This document shows, piece after piece, positions 28,964 to 37,104 of a stretch of 64,000 bases of DNA. The notes beneath the pieces were generated by a model, which was not told the DNA's origin, did not search any database, and saw only the letters and a list, made by a program, of their open reading frames with translations. The DNA comes from Christiangramia sediminis. GTDB taxonomy: Bacteria > Bacteroidota > Bacteroidia > Flavobacteriales > Flavobacteriaceae. Positions within the stretch are counted from its first letter, which is position 1, and every line of letters begins with the position of its first letter. The stretch lies in the NCBI RefSeq assembly GCF_020552705.1, contig NZ_JAJBZG010000002.1, positions 372,001-436,000 of the forward strand, given 5' to 3'. The position numbers and the translations under genes are program-made.

Positions 28964-29371
28964 TTATTCATACAGCCAGGTTTGCAGAATAATGGTCGCG
29001 CTAATTTCATCCACCAATGCCTTATCACGTCGTTTTTTCTTTTTTAAGCCTCCATCTATCATGCTCTGCACGGCCATTTTGCTGGTAAAACGTTCATCTA
29101 CCCTCTCCATAGGCATATCGGGGAACTTCTTAAAGAACTCTTTTAAAAACTCCTGAATATGAACTTCACTTTGCGAAGGAGTATCATCCATTCTCTTAGG
29201 TTCACCGACCAAAACACGTTCCACTTTTTCATTTTTGAAATAGTCTTCAAGGAATTTTATTAGATCAGGTGTTTGTACGGTCGTGAGGCCCGAAGCTATC
29301 ATCTTCAACTCATCGGTAACAGCTACTCCTGTTCTCTTAGTCCCGTAATCCAGTGCTAGAATTCTGGCCAT
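28964..29371 (-). CDS. ruvX: Holliday junction resolvase-like RuvX/YqgF
   Basis: 135 residues of the RNase-H-like YqgF family: MARILALDYGTKRTGVAVTD carries the first catalytic aspartate, VLVGEPKRMD and VDERFTSKMA follow, and the last acidic residue is in KALVDEISATIILQ. Members process pre-16S rRNA in E. coli and are proposed to act on Holliday junctions. It is first in the unit with def and the DUF5606 gene, and divergent from dapD. Confidence 0.93.
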   Translation of the reverse strand: MARILALDYGTKRTGVAVTDELKMIASGLTTVQTPDLIKFLEDYFKNEKVERVLVGEPKRMDDTPSQSEVHIQEFLKEFFKKFPDMPMERVDERFTSKMAVQSMIDGGLKKKKRRDKALVDEISATIILQTWLYE

Positions 29372-29435
29372 TTCAAAAATTTAGGCAAAGGTAAGGTTTA
29401 TATTCGTTTGTCCATAAATATTGCCTTATAGCTGT

Positions 29436-29443
29436 TATATTTG
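29436..29443 (+). promoter_or_regulatory. -7 promoter element of dapD
   Basis: TATATTTG is an exact TAnnTTTG match 14 bases before the dapD ATG; the -33 box is not clear. Implies a very short leader. Confidence 0.45.
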
Positions 29444-29457
29444 AAAAAAATTAGAAT

Positions 29458-30273
29458 ATGGACCAGTTAAAAGCTAAAATTGAAGAGGCCTGGAACAACA
29501 GAGACCTTTTAAAAGATACTGAAACTACCGATGCCATTAGAAAAGTTGTGAACCTTTTAGATAAAGGAGAACTTCGGGTGGCTGAACCTACCGCTGACGG
29601 GTGGCAGGTGAACGAATGGGTTAAAAAAGCGGTGGTGCTTTATTTTCCCATTCAAAAAATGGAAACACTGGAAGCCGGAATTTTTGAATATCATGATAAG
29701 ATCCCTCTAAAAAAAGGATATAAAGAGAAAGGAATACGGGTAGTACCTAATGCCGTAGCCAGACACGGTGCATATATTTCTTCAGGCGTAATTATGATGC
29801 CAAGTTATGTAAATATCGGAGCTTATGTAGATGAAGGTACCATGGTAGACACCTGGGCTACTGTTGGAAGCTGCGCACAAATAGGCAGGAATGTTCACCT
29901 TAGTGGAGGAGTTGGAATTGGAGGAGTTTTAGAGCCATTACAAGCTGCCCCGGTAATTGTAGAAGACAACGCATTTTTGGGATCAAGAAGTATTGTGGTT
30001 GAAGGAATTAGAATTGAGAAAGAAGCCGTTTTGGGAGCTAATGTAGTACTTACCGCATCTACAAAGATCATCGACGTTACAGGAGATGAACCAAAAGAAT
30101 TTAAAGGTTATGTTCCCGCGCATTCCGTAGTGATCCCGGGAAGCTATACAAAGAAGTTTCCTGCAGGCGAATATCAGGTCCCCTGTGCTTTGATCATAGG
30201 GAAACGTAAAGAAAGTACGAACAAGAAAACTTCATTGAACGACGCTTTACGTGAATATAATGTGGCGGTTTAG
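29458..30273 (+). CDS. dapD: 2,3,4,5-tetrahydropyridine-2,6-dicarboxylate N-succinyltransferase
   Basis: 271 residues, the usual DapD length. A helical N-domain (1-100) precedes a left-handed beta-helix built of hexapeptide repeats (about 105-230), with VVPNAVARHGAYISSGVIMMP, the catalytic region NIGAYVDEGTMVDTWATVGSCAQIG and LSGGVGIGGVLEP. It makes N-succinyl-2-amino-6-ketopimelate from tetrahydrodipicolinate and succinyl-CoA in lysine and peptidoglycan precursor synthesis. Confidence 0.97.
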   Translation: MDQLKAKIEEAWNNRDLLKDTETTDAIRKVVNLLDKGELRVAEPTADGWQVNEWVKKAVVLYFPIQKMETLEAGIFEYHDKIPLKKGYKEKGIRVVPNAVARHGAYISSGVIMMPSYVNIGAYVDEGTMVDTWATVGSCAQIGRNVHLSGGVGIGGVLEPLQAAPVIVEDNAFLGSRSIVVEGIRIEKEAVLGANVVLTASTKIIDVTGDEPKEFKGYVPAHSVVIPGSYTKKFPAGEYQVPCALIIGKRKESTNKKTSLNDALREYNVAV

Positions 30274-30356
30274 CCTGTAAACAAAAAAAGGCTGTAAATA
30301 ATTCTTCTTTTAATGGGGAAAGTTTCAGAAATAACAGATAAAGTAAACTCAAATTA

Positions 30357-30390
30357 ACTCCTCCCCTATGGGGAGGCCGGGAGGGGCTTA
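30357..30390. repeat. GC-rich short repeat ending on the GT9 start codon
   Basis: CTCCTCCCCTATGGGGAGG is followed by CCGGGAGGGGCTTA; the first part is a palindrome (CTCCCC/GGGGAG). A diverged relative at 41996-42035 also ends in GGGCTTA. The last A of this element is the first base of the ATG of the family-9 glycosyltransferase gene. Confidence 0.6.
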
Positions 30391-31451
30391 TGAAGATACT
30401 TGTAATACAGATGAAAATGATTGGGGATGTGCTTACGTCCTCAATCCTTTTTGAAGCACTCCGAAAGGAATTTCCAAAAGCTGAGTTACATTATCTCATT
30501 TACAAACATACCTTGCCGGTAGTTGAAAACAATCCTTACATTGATGAATTTGTGCTCTTCAATCCTGACAAGGATAATAAAATAAAGGATTTTGTATTAT
30601 TCCTAAAACAGATCCGTCAGAAGGAATATGATATAGTCGTAGATGTTTACTCTAAAATAAATACTGCTTTACTGAATATATTTTCTGGTGCCGAGATTAG
30701 GATTTCCTACCATAAATGGTATACAAAGAAAGCTTATACTAAGACTTTTGAACCAAAGAAAAGCCTTAAAACAAATGCCGGTTACGCCATAGAAAACCGT
30801 TTGCACCTCCTTAACGGAATTTCTTCAGCATTTCCAGTGGAGATAAAACCGAAGATCTATCTCACCTCTGAAGAAAAAAGTAGCGCAGAGCAATTATTGA
30901 AAAATTCCGGAATCTCATTCCATCGCCCCCTTATTATGTGCGGCATTCTTGGAAGTTCCGCATCCAAAACGTATCCACTTCCGTATATGGGACAGATCCT
31001 GGATTTTATTGTGGAAAAGACAGATTCTCAATTATTGCTGAATTATATTCCCAAACAGTTAAATGAAGCCCAAAAGCTTTTAGCATTGTGTCAACCAAAA
31101 ACCAGAGAACATATTTACTTTGAAGTTTTCGGAAACAGTTTAAGAGAATTTATGGCGATCACCTCCTGTTGTGATGCCCTGATTGGGAACGAAGGCGGTG
31201 CCGTAAATATGGCAAAAGCGCTGGATATTCCAGCTTTTTCTATTTTCTCTCCCCAAATTAAAAAGGAGAATTGGAGCATATATGAAGACGGCAAAAAGAA
31301 CGTTTCGGTGCATTTAAGGGATTTTCATCCCGTAAAATTCAAAGATCTTTCTAAGAAGGAAATCCAAAAAAAGGCGGACACTTTTTATGGACTGCTGGAA
31401 CCAAACCTTATCTTCGCCAAATTAGAATCTTTTTTAAAAGAAGTAACCTAA
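30390..31451 (+). CDS. Glycosyltransferase family 9 (heptosyltransferase-like)
   Basis: 353 residues starting MKILVIQMKMIGDVLTSSIL, the ADP-heptose:LPS heptosyltransferase N-terminus (K-I-L-V-I-x-x-x-x-I-G-D-V). The C-terminal donor-binding region has ITSCCDALIGNEGGAVNMAKALDIPAFSIF, matching the D-S-G-x-x-H-x-A loop of GT9 with GNEGG in place of the usual SGPMH. It probably adds heptose or a related sugar to the LPS core on the cytoplasmic face. First gene of a plus-strand trio, 27 bases before the nucleotidyltransferase. Confidence 0.87.
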   Translation: MKILVIQMKMIGDVLTSSILFEALRKEFPKAELHYLIYKHTLPVVENNPYIDEFVLFNPDKDNKIKDFVLFLKQIRQKEYDIVVDVYSKINTALLNIFSGAEIRISYHKWYTKKAYTKTFEPKKSLKTNAGYAIENRLHLLNGISSAFPVEIKPKIYLTSEEKSSAEQLLKNSGISFHRPLIMCGILGSSASKTYPLPYMGQILDFIVEKTDSQLLLNYIPKQLNEAQKLLALCQPKTREHIYFEVFGNSLREFMAITSCCDALIGNEGGAVNMAKALDIPAFSIFSPQIKKENWSIYEDGKKNVSVHLRDFHPVKFKDLSKKEIQKKADTFYGLLEPNLIFAKLESFLKEVT

Positions 31452-31478
31452 AGTGAAATTCTTGACATCAACAACAAC

Positions 31479-32159
31479 ATGAAGATTATTATTTTAGCTG
31501 CGGGCATAGGCTCCCGATTAGGTAATCCATTTCCTAAACCGCTTACTCCTTTAAAAGAAGGAAAAAGCATCATGGAAAGACAGGTTGAATATCTTTCCGG
31601 GAATTTTAATGAGCATGACATTTCTGTAGTGGTAGGTTTTAAAAAGGACCTTATCATGGAACGTTTTCCAGATCTTTCCTATATCTACAATCAATACTTT
31701 GACGCCACTAACACTTCAAAAAGTCTTTTAAAAGCCTTGCTTAAATATCGAAATGAGGATGTTCTTTGGCTCAACGGAGATGTGATCTTTGATGCTGAAC
31801 TTTTCTCCGTTTTAAATAAGGAGATCGAACAAAAAAATTCTTTCGTATCTGTAAATACTTCCCGCGTAGCCGATGAAGAGGTAAAATACACCCTAAAAAA
31901 TGATCATATTCACAAATTATCAAAACAGGTAAAGAACGGCCTTGGAGAAGCGGTGGGAATCAATTTTATCGCTAAGGAAGATATGGCGGCATTTATTCAG
32001 CAGCTTGAAAATTGTGATGATAATGATTATTTCGAAAAAGGAATAGAAATGGCAATTCAGGAAAATAACATGAAAGTGAAAGCGGTGGACATCTCAAAAT
32101 TCAGGTGTGTGGAAGTCGATTTTAAAGAAGACCTGGAAGCTGCAAATAACATGTTCTAA
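31479..32159 (+). CDS. LicC-like sugar/choline-phosphate nucleotidyltransferase
   Basis: 226 residues. MKIIILAAGIGSRLGNPFPK is the nucleotide-binding loop GxGxRxxxxxPK of the NTP-transferase superfamily; WLNGDVIFD gives the metal aspartate and KFRCVEVDFKEDLEAA matches the end of LicC-type phosphocholine cytidylyltransferases and related enzymes. It should join a phosphorylated polyol, amino alcohol or sugar to CTP or another NTP. The TagF-like transferase starts two bases after its stop, so its product is probably the donor for that enzyme. Confidence 0.82.
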   Translation: MKIIILAAGIGSRLGNPFPKPLTPLKEGKSIMERQVEYLSGNFNEHDISVVVGFKKDLIMERFPDLSYIYNQYFDATNTSKSLLKALLKYRNEDVLWLNGDVIFDAELFSVLNKEIEQKNSFVSVNTSRVADEEVKYTLKNDHIHKLSKQVKNGLGEAVGINFIAKEDMAAFIQQLENCDDNDYFEKGIEMAIQENNMKVKAVDISKFRCVEVDFKEDLEAANNMF

Positions 32160-32160
32160 T

Positions 32161-33204
32161 ATGAAATTTATTCTCTTCTGCCAAAATCCCTATGCTTTCG
32201 GAATTCTGGAACCTATTATGCAGGTATTGAAGGAAAAAAATTATGACTACCTCTGGTTCTTACCCCCTAATCTTTCAGAGAAATTTCCTTTTCAGGAAGA
32301 ACCGCATACTTTTGATATAGATGAGCTAATTGCATTTAAAAGCGATGCCATACTTTGTCCGGGTAATGAAGTACCATATTATTTGCGGGGCCTAAAGGTG
32401 CAAATCTTCCATGGGCTTGCCGGAGAGAAAAAAGGACATTTCAGGATACGCCATTATTTTGATCTTTATCTCACGCAGGGACCGTACTTCACCGAAAAAT
32501 TTAAACAGTTAAAAAGAAAGTACAAAAATTTCGAGGTGATTGAAACCGGATGGCCGAAACTGGATATTTATGGAAAGGATTCTGAAAAGTACAAAAGTGA
32601 AAAAGAAGAGCTTCTGGAAAATTTCAATGCTTCAGCGATTGTTTTATATGCTCCAACTTTCTCCCCTTCGCTTACCTCTGCTCCTTTTCTTCTGAAAGAA
32701 ATTGAGCGTCTGGCAGAAAATAAAAATTACCTCGTACTAATAAAGTTTCACGACCTTATGGCTCCTGAAACCATTTCGCAATACAAAGAGCTCGCAGGAA
32801 AAATCGATAACCTCATTGTAGAAGAAGAGCCTAATATTGTAAAGTTTCTATTGATGGCAGATATCATGATAAGTGATACCTCATCGGTAGTATATGAATT
32901 CCTTTTACTCAATAAGCCAGTGATCACTTACCGGAATAATTCGAAAACGATTCTATGGGATAATGCTACCGAATATAGAGAACTGCCAGAAAAAGTAATC
33001 TCCAACCTTGAAAAAGATGAATACAGGGAACAACGACTAAAAGTTATAGAAAATTACCATCCCTATAATGACGGTAATTCTGCGCTAAGGATGGTAGAAG
33101 CTATTGAAAATTATATTTCAGCCCATGGGGTCCCCGAAAAAAGAAAACTTTCTTTTCTGAGAAGGCGAAAAATAAACAGCATGTTCAAAAGTAAAAAGAA
33201 CTGA
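32161..33204 (+). CDS. CDP-glycerol glycerophosphotransferase-like (TagB/TagF family)
   Basis: 347 residues from MKFILFCQNPYAFGILEP; a longer frame from 32107 lies inside the preceding gene. Family hallmarks: GLKVQIFHGLAGEKKGHFRIR, YFDLYLTQGPYF, VLYAPTFSPS, the catalytic-region VLIKFHDLMAPE and ISDTSSVVYEFLLLNKPVITY. In Gram-positives this GT-B family polymerises glycerol- or ribitol-phosphate of teichoic acids; in a Gram-negative LPS-type block it would add a polyol-phosphate or similar group to a surface glycan. The donor is likely made by the adjacent LicC-like enzyme. It ends 11 bases from the convergent kinase gene. Confidence 0.85.
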   Translation: MKFILFCQNPYAFGILEPIMQVLKEKNYDYLWFLPPNLSEKFPFQEEPHTFDIDELIAFKSDAILCPGNEVPYYLRGLKVQIFHGLAGEKKGHFRIRHYFDLYLTQGPYFTEKFKQLKRKYKNFEVIETGWPKLDIYGKDSEKYKSEKEELLENFNASAIVLYAPTFSPSLTSAPFLLKEIERLAENKNYLVLIKFHDLMAPETISQYKELAGKIDNLIVEEEPNIVKFLLMADIMISDTSSVVYEFLLLNKPVITYRNNSKTILWDNATEYRELPEKVISNLEKDEYREQRLKVIENYHPYNDGNSALRMVEAIENYISAHGVPEKRKLSFLRRRKINSMFKSKKN

Positions 33205-33215
33205 AGCTAGAATCA

Positions 33216-33980
33216 TTATTTCTTTTTCCAGAATTTGAGTTTTTTCTTTAATTCCTTTTTTCTCTTGAATTTCTCCTGAAACTGATTGGTATAAAACCAC
33301 ATTTTCTCAAAAACTTCTGCGGCAGGTTTATCTATAAGTTTTGAGTACTCATCGGCCATGATCTCCACCATTTCTTTCTTTGGGGTAAGCCGGGAGAAAT
33401 TGAGCATTCTTTCTTCAAAATTCAATTCTTTAAAGTTCATCCTGTTAAGATCAACGAGAAAAAATTGAAAGCTATCCCCTTCTTTTTGGATCAGCGTATT
33501 TCCGGGAGAGTGGTCCAGAAACTGAATTTGCTTTTCATGAAGCTCAAAAGTAAATCTTGTAAATGCTCTTAATATATTTTCATGATCGGGATAATCGGGA
33601 TCTGTGACAAGCTGACGATAGGTAAGCTCACATTCTAAATGCTTACACACATAAAAACTATTCAGAAAAACAACTTGAGTATAATTTTCTGAATAAGCTA
33701 CAGGGTCTGGCGTTCCTACACCTTTTTCTTTAAGTATGCTAGCATATTTAAAGGATCTTTCGGCTTTTGATTTTCTGAAGAATTTATAAGAGATCTTGTT
33801 TATTAAGTTCGGGATTCGGAAAGATTTCACGCTGAACTTAGCTTCGTTAATTTTAAATATTTTGATAGTATTTCTACCGCTGGACATTAGCTCACCATGT
33901 GTAGGATCATCAAAATGATTAATTAAATTTTTAATTTGGGAAGAATCCTTAGAGTATTTAGTATTTATATGATACTTCAA
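33216..33980 (-). CDS. LPS-core kinase of the InaA/KdkA type
   Basis: 254 residues with the lipopolysaccharide kinase pattern: SSGRNTIKIFKINEAKFSVKSF (nucleotide lysine in SVKSF), a helix KAERSFKYASILKEKGVGTPDPV, the catalytic loop LDHSPGNTLI (D with N) and the metal site FFLVDLNRM. KdkA phosphorylates Kdo at the inner core; InaA-type enzymes phosphorylate heptose or are uncharacterised. The C-terminal tail is very basic (KRKKELKKKLKFWKKK), which would favour membrane association. Last gene of a three-gene minus-strand unit with the family-2 and family-4 transferases. Confidence 0.85.
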   Translation of the reverse strand: MKYHINTKYSKDSSQIKNLINHFDDPTHGELMSSGRNTIKIFKINEAKFSVKSFRIPNLINKISYKFFRKSKAERSFKYASILKEKGVGTPDPVAYSENYTQVVFLNSFYVCKHLECELTYRQLVTDPDYPDHENILRAFTRFTFELHEKQIQFLDHSPGNTLIQKEGDSFQFFLVDLNRMNFKELNFEERMLNFSRLTPKKEMVEIMADEYSKLIDKPAAEVFEKMWFYTNQFQEKFKRKKELKKKLKFWKKK

Positions 33981-33984
33981 AATA

Positions 33985-34773
33985 TTATTTTAAATATTTA
34001 TTTACTCCATTATCACAGCTTATCTTGTTGTCTTTTATGGTTGATTGCTGAATTTTATTATTGATCTCAAGATTATCTTTTGAAGCTTCTGGATGAAAGA
34101 TATGATAAATTATTCCTCCAAATTTTAATCTCCGCCCCATGACACCCGAATTTAACATTCTTAAAATTAATTCTGAATCCTCTCTTCCCCACCCACTAAT
34201 ATCTTCATTATAACCATTGACCTTAAGAAAATCCTTACGCCAAAAAGAAAGGTTGCACCCCCTTACCTTACTACTGAACTCAGGTTTAGCCTGGTATCGA
34301 TTACGAAGTAATGGAAATCTAAACGTTCGTCCCCTTTTCTTAATTCCCGAACTAAAGAATGAAAAATCGATTTTCTCCCCCTCTAAAACTTTATTTTTTA
34401 TTTTTTTTCCAATATTTACTCTGGAACCAAAAATAAAAACTTTGTCTTCTGCCATTTGTATATGGTCCTCTATAAAATGATGATGCATTATACAATCTCC
34501 ATCAATTTGAACTATATAATCTACAGCAGTATTGGCAATTGCTTTATTAAGAATCTCAGATTTTCTAAATCCATTATCCTCATGCCAGAAATGTTTTACA
34601 GTAACAGAATACCTATTCTTAAAATCATCAATTACAGATTTGGTTTTATTAGTAGATCCATCATCAGCAATTAGTATTTCATCTGGAAACACACTTTGAT
34701 GTTCAATACTTTTAAATACCAGATTAAGGGCTTCAGGCCAATTATAAGTGGAAACCAATAAAGCAGTTCTCAT
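33985..34773 (-). CDS. Glycosyltransferase family 2 (with galactosyltransferase-type C-domain)
   Basis: 262 residues, GT-A fold: STYNWPEALNLVFKSIEHQS, EILIADDGSTNKTK and the DXD-type metal site QIDGDCIMHH. The C-terminal part NLSFWRKDFLKVNGYNED plus GWGREDSELILRML is the Glyco_transf_7C region found in beta-galactosyl- or chondroitin-type enzymes. It probably extends the core or side chain of a surface glycan; the sugar is unknown. Its start overlaps the end of the family-4 gene by four bases (ATGA), and the kinase follows four bases after its stop. The stretch appears more AT-rich than the flanking genes. Confidence 0.88.
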   Translation of the reverse strand: MRTALLVSTYNWPEALNLVFKSIEHQSVFPDEILIADDGSTNKTKSVIDDFKNRYSVTVKHFWHEDNGFRKSEILNKAIANTAVDYIVQIDGDCIMHHHFIEDHIQMAEDKVFIFGSRVNIGKKIKNKVLEGEKIDFSFFSSGIKKRGRTFRFPLLRNRYQAKPEFSSKVRGCNLSFWRKDFLKVNGYNEDISGWGREDSELILRMLNSGVMGRRLKFGGIIYHIFHPEASKDNLEINNKIQQSTIKDNKISCDNGVNKYLK

Positions 34774-35888
34774 CTATTCAATTTTTTTTGCATCATTTCC
34801 TTATAAACTTTAAAGGTAGTTTCTCCCAATCGTTCAGCAGTAAATTTTTCCATAAAAATATTATAGGATCGCTCCGCAAAATCTTCTAGTAATTGCGGTT
34901 TATTCATTAAAGGAATAATCTTTTCTGCCAGCATTTTTGGTTGCTTAATAGGTGTTGAATATCCATTAATGCCATTTTCAATAATTTCTTCTACTACCCC
35001 AACCTGTGTAGAAACAACAGGGGTTTTATAATACAAAGCTTCCACGAGCGATGAGGGCCCGCCTTCTCTATCAGAGGTAATCAAGAACACATCAAATTGT
35101 GGTAAAAATGTAGAGGCCTTTTTTAAAAATCCGGTCAATACAACATAATCCTGCAAATTCTTTTCACTGATTAAATTTTTAATTTCAGGAGTTAATTTTG
35201 AATATTCCCCAATTTGAATCAGAAAAACGTTCTTTATTCCTTGCTTATTCACGATCTCGTCCAAGGTCTTTACTAACACCAAAAGATCTTTTGCTTTTGT
35301 ATGATTAGCAATATTGCCAATTAAAAAATGATCTTCAGGAATATTAAATTTATTCCTCATTTGGAAATCAGCTTTCGGTTTTTTATCCAATACTTTAACA
35401 CCATTGTATACAACTACCAATTTCTCCTGGTTCTTTTCGGTCAGAATCTTTTTAAAATGTTGTTTTACATATTGCGAGATGCAAAGTATAGTATCAATAT
35501 TTCTGTAATTGTATTTATACTTACTAAGTAAACTTGTTTTACGTCGAATCCCTTTTCGGGCAAAAAGTGTTCGGGTTTTCAGTTTATAAAAAAGATCTGA
35601 AACTACATAACCGGTAACTGAATCACTCGTATGTAAATGGATAATATCTATCTGATGACTTTTAATAATATCCTTTAAATAACTTCTATAATTTTTAGAA
35701 AAGGGTTTGCAATAAGGAAAAGATAACAATTCTACTGGACGAAGAGAAGCTTCTTTTGCAATTGGGGTATCTTCAAAACAAAACAATTTTTGAGTAACAT
35801 TATATTTCGGCAGCTCATCCATCAAATACATAAGTTGCTGTTCATTCCCACCCCAGGACCTTGCTCCGGAAATATGTAATACGGTCAT
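34770..35888 (-). CDS. Glycosyltransferase family 4 (copy A)
   Basis: 372 residues, GT-B fold: MTVLHISGARSWGGNEQQL at the acceptor side, LIGNIANHTKAKDLLVLVKTLDE, and the retaining-GT4 C-domain LITSDREGGPSSLVEALYYKTPVVSTQVGVVEEIIENG with the E-x7-E motif in EALYYKTPVVSTQVGVVEE. It transfers a nucleotide sugar, probably to the LPS core. It is clearly paralogous to the divergent neighbour (copy B). First gene of the minus-strand unit, with a TATATTTG -7 element 20 bases upstream. Confidence 0.9.
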   Translation of the reverse strand: MTVLHISGARSWGGNEQQLMYLMDELPKYNVTQKLFCFEDTPIAKEASLRPVELLSFPYCKPFSKNYRSYLKDIIKSHQIDIIHLHTSDSVTGYVVSDLFYKLKTRTLFARKGIRRKTSLLSKYKYNYRNIDTILCISQYVKQHFKKILTEKNQEKLVVVYNGVKVLDKKPKADFQMRNKFNIPEDHFLIGNIANHTKAKDLLVLVKTLDEIVNKQGIKNVFLIQIGEYSKLTPEIKNLISEKNLQDYVVLTGFLKKASTFLPQFDVFLITSDREGGPSSLVEALYYKTPVVSTQVGVVEEIIENGINGYSTPIKQPKMLAEKIIPLMNKPQLLEDFAERSYNIFMEKFTAERLGETTFKVYKEMMQKKLNR

Positions 35889-35908
35889 TTATATATGTAC
35901 ATTTGATG

Positions 35909-35916
35909 CAAATATA
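35909..35916 (-). promoter_or_regulatory. -7 element of the minus-strand glycosyltransferase unit
   Basis: Minus-strand TATATTTG, exact TAnnTTTG, 20 bases from the copy A start codon. The -33 box is unclear. Confidence 0.45.
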
Positions 35917-35952
35917 AATATTGTAATTTAAGGTGGAAATTATCATTTATTA

Positions 35953-35960
35953 TAAGTTTG
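35953..35960 (+). promoter_or_regulatory. -7 element of the plus-strand glycosyltransferase unit
   Basis: TAAGTTTG, exact TAnnTTTG; predicted start about 35967, consistent with the TTG start codon at 35983. Divergent with the element at 35909-35916. Confidence 0.45.
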
Positions 35961-35982
35961 CCACTTATAACTTATAGTCGCG

Positions 35983-37104
35983 TTGAAAAAAAGACTAAGC
36001 CTTTTACATTTATCTGCCGCTAAGAACTGGGGTGGCGGCGAAAATCACGTAGAGAATCTTTGTTTTGAACTCCAGGAAATGGATGAAAAAGTAAAGAATA
36101 TTATTCTATGTGTAAGAAATGCCTCTTTTCACCAAAAGATAAAAGACACAGATCTTCATGTGGAAACCGCACCCATGCTTATAAAACTGGATCTCCGCTA
36201 TACTGCAAAAATTATTTGGGTGTGTAAGAAATATGAAATAGACCTGATTCACATTCACGATTCAACTGCGCTCGCCCTCGCGGTTATGGCCACAAAACTC
36301 GGAAAGTTGCCGCCATTTGTTTTAAGTAAAAAAACATCTTTCCCCATAAAAGACCGGCCCAGGACTTTATATAAATACAATCACCCCCAGATTCAGAAAA
36401 TACTTTGCGTTTCTGAAAAAACTAAAGAAGTGACCTCGAATAGTGTGAATGATGCTTCAAAACTTGTGACTGTCTATCATGGAACAAGAATTAATAAAAC
36501 TGAAAAAGCTCCCTTTAATCTTAGAGAGAAATTGAATCTTCCTAAAGATAAGATCATCGTTGGCATGATTGCCAATCACATTCGGGCAAAGAATTTGAAA
36601 ACCTGGGTGGAAATGATCAATTTCACGATCAACATTAAAAAAGAAAAAAAATTCCATTTTGTCCAGATTGGTAGTTATTCAGATAGATCTCAAGCCTATA
36701 TTGATCGTATTAATGAGCTTAACTTAAAAAAACATGTTAGCTTTCTGGGCTTTATTCCAGATGCAGCTGCTTTAATTCCGCAATTTGACATTTCGCTGTT
36801 AACTTCTCAAAGTGAAGGATTACCTCAGTTTATTTATGAAAGTTGTTATTATAAAGTTCCGGTAGTAAGTACCAATGTTGGAGGAATTCCCGAAATAATT
36901 GAAGACGGGGTAAATGGCATGTTAAGCAATCCTTACGAAGCGCAATCTTTAGCAGATAAATTAATAGCTTTGTCCCAGGATAAGAATTTGATGGAGAAAT
37001 TCGCAAAATTATCGCATCAAAAACTCATCGAAAACTTTACCACCAGAAAAATGGCTGAGCAAAGCTTAGCCGAATATAAAAAAGTGCTTTATGGAAAGAA
37101 TTGA
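35983..37104 (+). CDS. Glycosyltransferase family 4 (copy B, TTG start)
   Basis: 373 residues. Starts at TTG: the next in-frame ATG would remove the conserved first strand and loop (RLSLLHLSAAKNWGGGENH), and a -7 element lies 22 bases upstream. The C-domain has VGMIANHIRAKNLKTWVEM, LTSQSEGLPQFIYESCYYKVPVVSTNVGGIPEIIEDG, the GT4 donor site. It aligns end to end with copy A on the other side of a 94-base divergent promoter region, so the pair arose by duplication. It overlaps the threonylcarbamoyl-AMP synthase gene by 14 bases. Confidence 0.9.
   Translation: MKKRLSLLHLSAAKNWGGGENHVENLCFELQEMDEKVKNIILCVRNASFHQKIKDTDLHVETAPMLIKLDLRYTAKIIWVCKKYEIDLIHIHDSTALALAVMATKLGKLPPFVLSKKTSFPIKDRPRTLYKYNHPQIQKILCVSEKTKEVTSNSVNDASKLVTVYHGTRINKTEKAPFNLREKLNLPKDKIIVGMIANHIRAKNLKTWVEMINFTINIKKEKKFHFVQIGSYSDRSQAYIDRINELNLKKHVSFLGFIPDAAALIPQFDISLLTSQSEGLPQFIYESCYYKVPVVSTNVGGIPEIIEDGVNGMLSNPYEAQSLADKLIALSQDKNLMEKFAKLSHQKLIENFTTRKMAEQSLAEYKKVLYGKN

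Noticed and set aside
30297-30330. Terminator after dapD
   Set aside because: AGCCT/AGGCT can pair but the loop is long and the T run is broken; too weak to list.
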